In this document: piece after piece, positions 15,355-18,509 of the stretch
Layout: every line of letters starts with the position of its first letter
How positions within the stretch are numbered: position 1 is the stretch's first letter
Assembly (NCBI RefSeq): GCF_020217025.1
Contig: NZ_JAIWOF010000158.1
Location: 1 to 18,509, forward strand
Reading direction: 5' to 3'
DNA: 18,509 nucleotides
Source of the DNA: Flavobacterium sp.
Lineage (GTDB): Bacteria > Bacteroidota > Bacteroidia > Flavobacteriales > Flavobacteriaceae
The notes under the pieces: model-generated
What the model was told of the DNA's origin: nothing
What the model saw: only the letters and a program-made list of their open reading frames with translations
The model's database searches: none
Program-made: the position numbers and the translations under genes

Positions 15355-15861
15355 TTAATAGTCAATTTTTTGCTGCGTATCACTATTAGTAAACAAAAAG
15401 CTATTTTTGTTACTATTAATATTTACATGAACAATATTTTGTTGCTCTTTATAAATATCTGTTAATAATGAATTAAAGATTTCGAAGGTATTTATTTTTT
15501 TCGAAATGGCAATTTTAGTATAAAAAATTAACACATCGCCTTCTACTTCTCTAGCCAAATAAACAATCTCCTGAGGTTTTTTATTGATAGAAATTTTAAT
15601 ATTTTCTTTGAGATATGTTTTAATTAATGTTTCAGCTTCGGGTAACTCTTTTGTTGAAGTTAAATACACTTTTTTCTTGTATTTCTTTTCTAGGGCTTTT
15701 TCTAAATCATCAATAAAAATTCGATGTGTAATTTCTATTCTTTTTTTATTTGGCACATAGTCGATTTGGGTTACCGAAACATAAAATTTGTGCCAAGCAA
15801 ACGAGCTTAATAAAACTACTAGAATAATTGGAGTAAAATATCGTAAAAATTTCTTCTTCAT
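15355..15861 (-). CDS. DUF6702-like exported protein
   Basis: A 168-residue protein with an N-terminal signal sequence or membrane anchor (LRYFTPIILVVLLSSFAWH). Directly after it comes HKFYVSVTQIDYVPNKKRIE, then ITHRIFIDDLEKALEKKY, a pattern I recall from the DUF6702 family of Bacteroidota. No catalytic motif is visible. It lies 17 nt downstream of a CarbopepD_reg-like gene and 16 nt upstream of the M1 metallopeptidase, so it is part of the same transcript. The link suggests a role helping the peptidase or its substrate in the periplasm, but that is inference only. The family name is from memory and was not searched. Confidence 0.7.
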   Translation of the reverse strand: MKKKFLRYFTPIILVVLLSSFAWHKFYVSVTQIDYVPNKKRIEITHRIFIDDLEKALEKKYKKKVYLTSTKELPEAETLIKTYLKENIKISINKKPQEIVYLAREVEGDVLIFYTKIAISKKINTFEIFNSLLTDIYKEQQNIVHVNINSNKNSFLFTNSDTQQKIDY

Positions 15862-15877
15862 GTGGTAAAAATAGCAA

Positions 15878-16711
15878 TTATTCTTTTTGATTTCCTAATT
15901 TGTATTCTTTTGCTTTTATAGTTAAATATTGAATTAGTTGTAATTCATATTCAGGTTTTAAAAACAATGATAAATCTTTAACTGGCATTTCGGCATATTG
16001 CAAAAACATTGGAATATCTTCATGCTTAATTTTCAAGGTTTCTGTAAAGAAATTATGTGTAAAACGTTCAAACATATGATCTGAGAATGATTTTGTTTGA
16101 ATATCACGTTGTCTTCGTTCCTCAAGAACTAACTCTGAGTTCTTTTTAGGATTACCTTTTATTCCGAGTAATTTTCCAATACCTTTACCTATTAACTTTA
16201 AATCAAAATTAGAACCATTAGGAGCTAATGGATTGTAAATTGCAGTATTTACGGGTGTTTTAGAACGAACATCATCCTCATAATATTTCACTGCCTTAGC
16301 ATCAATACCACTAAAAGCTTCTCCATAAACCTGAATTCGCTTGGTATCTTCTTTTAAAGTTCCGGTTAAAGTGTAAGGAGTAATTTCTACTTCATTTAAT
16401 TCTGTAACTTTTATGTGAAGTCTGATTTCTAATTCTTCTAACCAAAAATCCTTTTCTGTTAATATATATATTTTGGAATTGTATGAAAGCCCCTGAACAT
16501 ATAAGGTATCAGTTGCTTTTGCTTTAATCGAAAATTTTCCATCAACATTTGTAACAGCTCCAACATTTGAAGTGATATTGTAAACGGTTAAGTTTTCCAC
16601 TTCAATAGAATCTGCAACTATCTTTCCTTTCAAAATTTTTCTTTCAACTTCTTGGGAAAAACAGAATTGACTAAAAAGAAATATAAAAAATAGCACCCAA
16701 TTATTTTTCAT
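15878..16711 (-). CDS. CarbopepD_reg-like domain protein, second of a tandem pair
   Basis: A 277-residue exported protein with a signal peptide ending near residue 19 (FCFSQ). A carboxypeptidase-regulatory-like beta-sandwich follows at about 25-115 (LKGKIVADSIEVENLTVYNI, the VTNVDGKFSI turn, and LNEVEITPY closing it). The C-terminal half contains HNFFTETLKIKHEDIPMFLQY, which aligns with YFTDVLKIPEDYVDGFLFY in the preceding gene, so the two are paralogues. The start at 16711 overlaps the previous gene by 11 nt, indicating coupling. Probably periplasmic or at the outer membrane; function unknown. Confidence 0.75.
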   Translation of the reverse strand: MKNNWVLFFIFLFSQFCFSQEVERKILKGKIVADSIEVENLTVYNITSNVGAVTNVDGKFSIKAKATDTLYVQGLSYNSKIYILTEKDFWLEELEIRLHIKVTELNEVEITPYTLTGTLKEDTKRIQVYGEAFSGIDAKAVKYYEDDVRSKTPVNTAIYNPLAPNGSNFDLKLIGKGIGKLLGIKGNPKKNSELVLEERRQRDIQTKSFSDHMFERFTHNFFTETLKIKHEDIPMFLQYAEMPVKDLSLFLKPEYELQLIQYLTIKAKEYKLGNQKE

Positions 16712-17468
16712 CTATATTCTTGTTTGAAATTATCAATTCTTTCATTTTTAAATATTCCACGGCTAATTCTGAAAGAACAAAGGTTGCCATTGTTTTATTT
16801 TTATCTTTCATTGCCATAACAAATCGACTATTCTCAACTACATAAAATAAAAAACCATCTACATAATCTTCAGGAATTTTTAAAACATCTGTAAAATATT
16901 CTTTTTGGTAATAATCAGCCGTTGCATCAATTAAAAACTCATTTTTCTCTATTTGAACTTCTTTTTTTAACATTCGAGTTCTACCAGAAATCCAGTTAAG
17001 TAAAGGATCTAATCCTATTTTTGTGTTAGTACCATATTGTCCATCAAGGTCGCTTGCCGTTTTAAGTTTTCGTTCGGCTGGTGTGTAGGTTTTTTGATTT
17101 TTCGGAATAATTCCTAAAGAAACTGCATTAATGTTTTTATACTGAACAATAGTAACTTCTTCTAATTCATTGAGCTTTGATTTCATTTCTACAAACAACA
17201 AATTTTCGCCAAAATCATCTTTTTCAATGATATGCTTTGTTGCAATTAAATGAATTGCGCTAAATTGTAACGTATCACCAATTGCAACTCGAATAGCAAA
17301 ATAACCTCTATCATCGGTTGCAATTCCGATTCCTTTATTTAAATTTAAAATATGAATTCCTTCTAAACTACTAGAAGTAGAAACGACTTTTCCTTTTATA
17401 ATTGTATCAGATTGAGCCCAACCCAACAAAGAGAAAAACATAAAAAAAAGAAGTAATCGTTTTATCAT
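16701..17468 (-). CDS. CarbopepD_reg-like domain protein, first of a tandem pair
   Basis: A 255-residue exported protein with a signal peptide ending near residue 19 (LLGWAQ). The beta-sandwich covers about 23-112 (IKGKVVSTSSSLEGIHILNL, TDDRGYFAI, then LNELEEVTIVQY). The C-terminal half (YFTDVLKIPEDYVDGFLFYV and following) matches the next gene. It is the first gene of the four-gene envelope operon ending in the M1 metallopeptidase. No convincing promoter was found in the 115 nt shared with the divergent peptidase E gene. No enzyme motif is visible and the function is unknown. Confidence 0.75.
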   Translation of the reverse strand: MIKRLLLFFMFFSLLGWAQSDTIIKGKVVSTSSSLEGIHILNLNKGIGIATDDRGYFAIRVAIGDTLQFSAIHLIATKHIIEKDDFGENLLFVEMKSKLNELEEVTIVQYKNINAVSLGIIPKNQKTYTPAERKLKTASDLDGQYGTNTKIGLDPLLNWISGRTRMLKKEVQIEKNEFLIDATADYYQKEYFTDVLKIPEDYVDGFLFYVVENSRFVMAMKDKNKTMATFVLSELAVEYLKMKELIISNKNIDEK

Positions 17469-17561
17469 AAAGGAATTGTTTTAATTGATATGTAAATGTA
17501 ATTGGTTCTCTTCAAAATGAAATCCTAACAAGATGATAAACTTATGTTAAGACAAATTTGG

Positions 17562-17569
17562 TAGCTTTG
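17562..17569 (+). promoter_or_regulatory. Peptidase E -7 promoter box
   Basis: TAGCTTTG matches TAnnTTTG and lies 22 nt upstream of the ATG at 17584, giving a leader of about 10 nt. No TTTG is present at the normal -33 distance. Confidence 0.38.
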
Positions 17570-17583
17570 TAAAAAAATAATCG

Positions 17584-18291
17584 ATGAAAAATATAATTAT
17601 TGCCAGCACTTCTACTTTACATGGAGGTGAATATTTAGACTATTTATTACCTGAATTGCAATCGTTCTTTTCTAATGTAAAAGAATTACTTTTTATTCCA
17701 TATGCAAGACCTAGCGGAATTTCACATGATGATTATACTAAAAAAGTTAGCGAAGCTTTTGATAAAATTAACATCGTTGTGAAAGGAATTCACGAATTTG
17801 AAAACCCAATCGAAGCCATTGAAAAAGCACAAGGAATTTTTACGGGTGGAGGAAATACATTTTTGTTAGTTAGCCAATTGTATAAAAACAATGTTATTGA
17901 CACGTTAGAAAAAGTAGTCAAAAAAGGAACACCTTACTTAGGAACTAGCGCTGGAAGTAACATTTGTGGTTTAACAATGAGTACCACGAACGATATGCCG
18001 ATTGTGTACCCTCCTAGCTTTAGAACTTTAGGATTTGTTTCCTTCAATATCAATCCACATTATTTAGATCCGATTGAAGGTTCTACTCACATGGGTGAAA
18101 CGCGTGAAACTAGAATTAATGAATTTCATCATTTTAATCCGCAACCTGTTGTAGGATTAAGAGAAGGAAGTTGGTTAGAAGTGAAAGGCGATTCTGTAAA
18201 ATTAAAAGGAACTTTAACAGCAAGAATTTTCAAGAGAAACGAAACTCCATTTGAAGTAGCTCCAGAAACCGAACTTAACGAATTGAAATAA
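17584..18291 (+). CDS. pepE: Peptidase E (alpha-aspartyl dipeptidase), family S51
   Basis: A 235-residue cytoplasmic serine dipeptidase that cleaves Asp-Xaa dipeptides. The nucleophile Ser122 sits in GTSAGSN; Asp137 (TNDMPI) and His159 (NINPHYLDP) are each offset by two from Ser120, Asp135 and His157 of the E. coli enzyme, so the active site is complete. IFTGGGNTF at 85-93 is also typical. The length matches the family. It is a single gene with a promoter-like box just upstream and a strong terminator 1 nt past the stop. It is divergent from the envelope operon. Confidence 0.95.
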   Translation: MKNIIIASTSTLHGGEYLDYLLPELQSFFSNVKELLFIPYARPSGISHDDYTKKVSEAFDKINIVVKGIHEFENPIEAIEKAQGIFTGGGNTFLLVSQLYKNNVIDTLEKVVKKGTPYLGTSAGSNICGLTMSTTNDMPIVYPPSFRTLGFVSFNINPHYLDPIEGSTHMGETRETRINEFHHFNPQPVVGLREGSWLEVKGDSVKLKGTLTARIFKRNETPFEVAPETELNELK

Positions 18292-18320
18292 AAAAAGCCT
18301 TGCAAATGCAAGGCTTTTTT
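18291..18320. terminator. Bidirectional terminator between peptidase E and the tRNA genes
   Basis: GCCTTGC (18297-18303) pairs with GCAAGGC (18308-18314) around a 4-nt loop, flanked by six A on the left and six T on the right. It has a U-tract on both strands, so it can end peptidase E on the plus strand and the tRNA transcript on the minus strand. Confidence 0.9.
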
Positions 18321-18324
18321 GTAG

Positions 18325-18397
<73 letters not shown>

Positions 18398-18431
18398 AGG
18401 TGATAATTTTTAAAACTTTATCTTGTTTAAG

Positions 18432-18504
<73 letters not shown>

Positions 18505-18509
18505 ATAAC

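Overview
The window looks like a chromosomal segment of a member of the Flavobacteriaceae (Bacteroidota), probably Flavobacterium or a close relative. The DNA is strongly AT-rich. It carries gliding-motility genes gldB and gldC. Its promoters resemble the Bacteroidota -7 box TAnnTTTG rather than the E. coli -10 box, and many products are secreted proteins with CarbopepD_reg-like domains. No phage, transposon, CRISPR array or plasmid feature was seen; most of the content is core genome.

Layout. Positions 1-1044 (minus) hold gldB and the first codons of gldC. Positions 1126-1932 (plus) encode NAD synthetase, followed by an orphan NarL-type response regulator (2012-2641), whose stop overlaps that of the convergent primase gene dnaG (2638-4614, minus). 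Positions 4687-7698 (minus) form an ECF sigma-factor operon: sigma factor, overlapping single-pass membrane anti-sigma-like protein, then a secreted jelly-roll/coiled-coil/beta-barrel protein and a strong terminator. Two tandem repeats sit in this operon: a 12-bp repeat directly before the sigma start codon and a 7-bp repeat inside the anti-sigma-like gene. Positions 7897-8877 encode a long-chain polyprenyl diphosphate synthase behind the best promoter in the window, and 8995-10152 a secreted CarbopepD_reg-like protein.

Positions 10286-11326 encode RlmN, divergent from an O-methyltransferase (11399-12040). A PAP2 phosphatase and a TatA-like protein follow (12055-12962, minus). Positions 13063-17468 (minus) form a four-gene envelope operon: two related CarbopepD_reg-like proteins, a DUF6702-like protein and an M1-type metallopeptidase, ending in a UUCG-loop terminator. 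The right end holds a peptidase E gene (plus) and two identical tRNA-Gly(UCC) genes (minus) that share a bidirectional terminator with it.

The most promising less-described element is the sigma operon. Repeat-length change could truncate the anti-sigma-like protein and alter the sigma leader, which suggests a phase-variable envelope regulon; this is inference from sequence only. Also notable are a primase whose N-terminal zinc-finger domain lacks all four metal ligands, a response regulator missing one acidic-pocket residue, and the four-gene envelope operon of unknown function.
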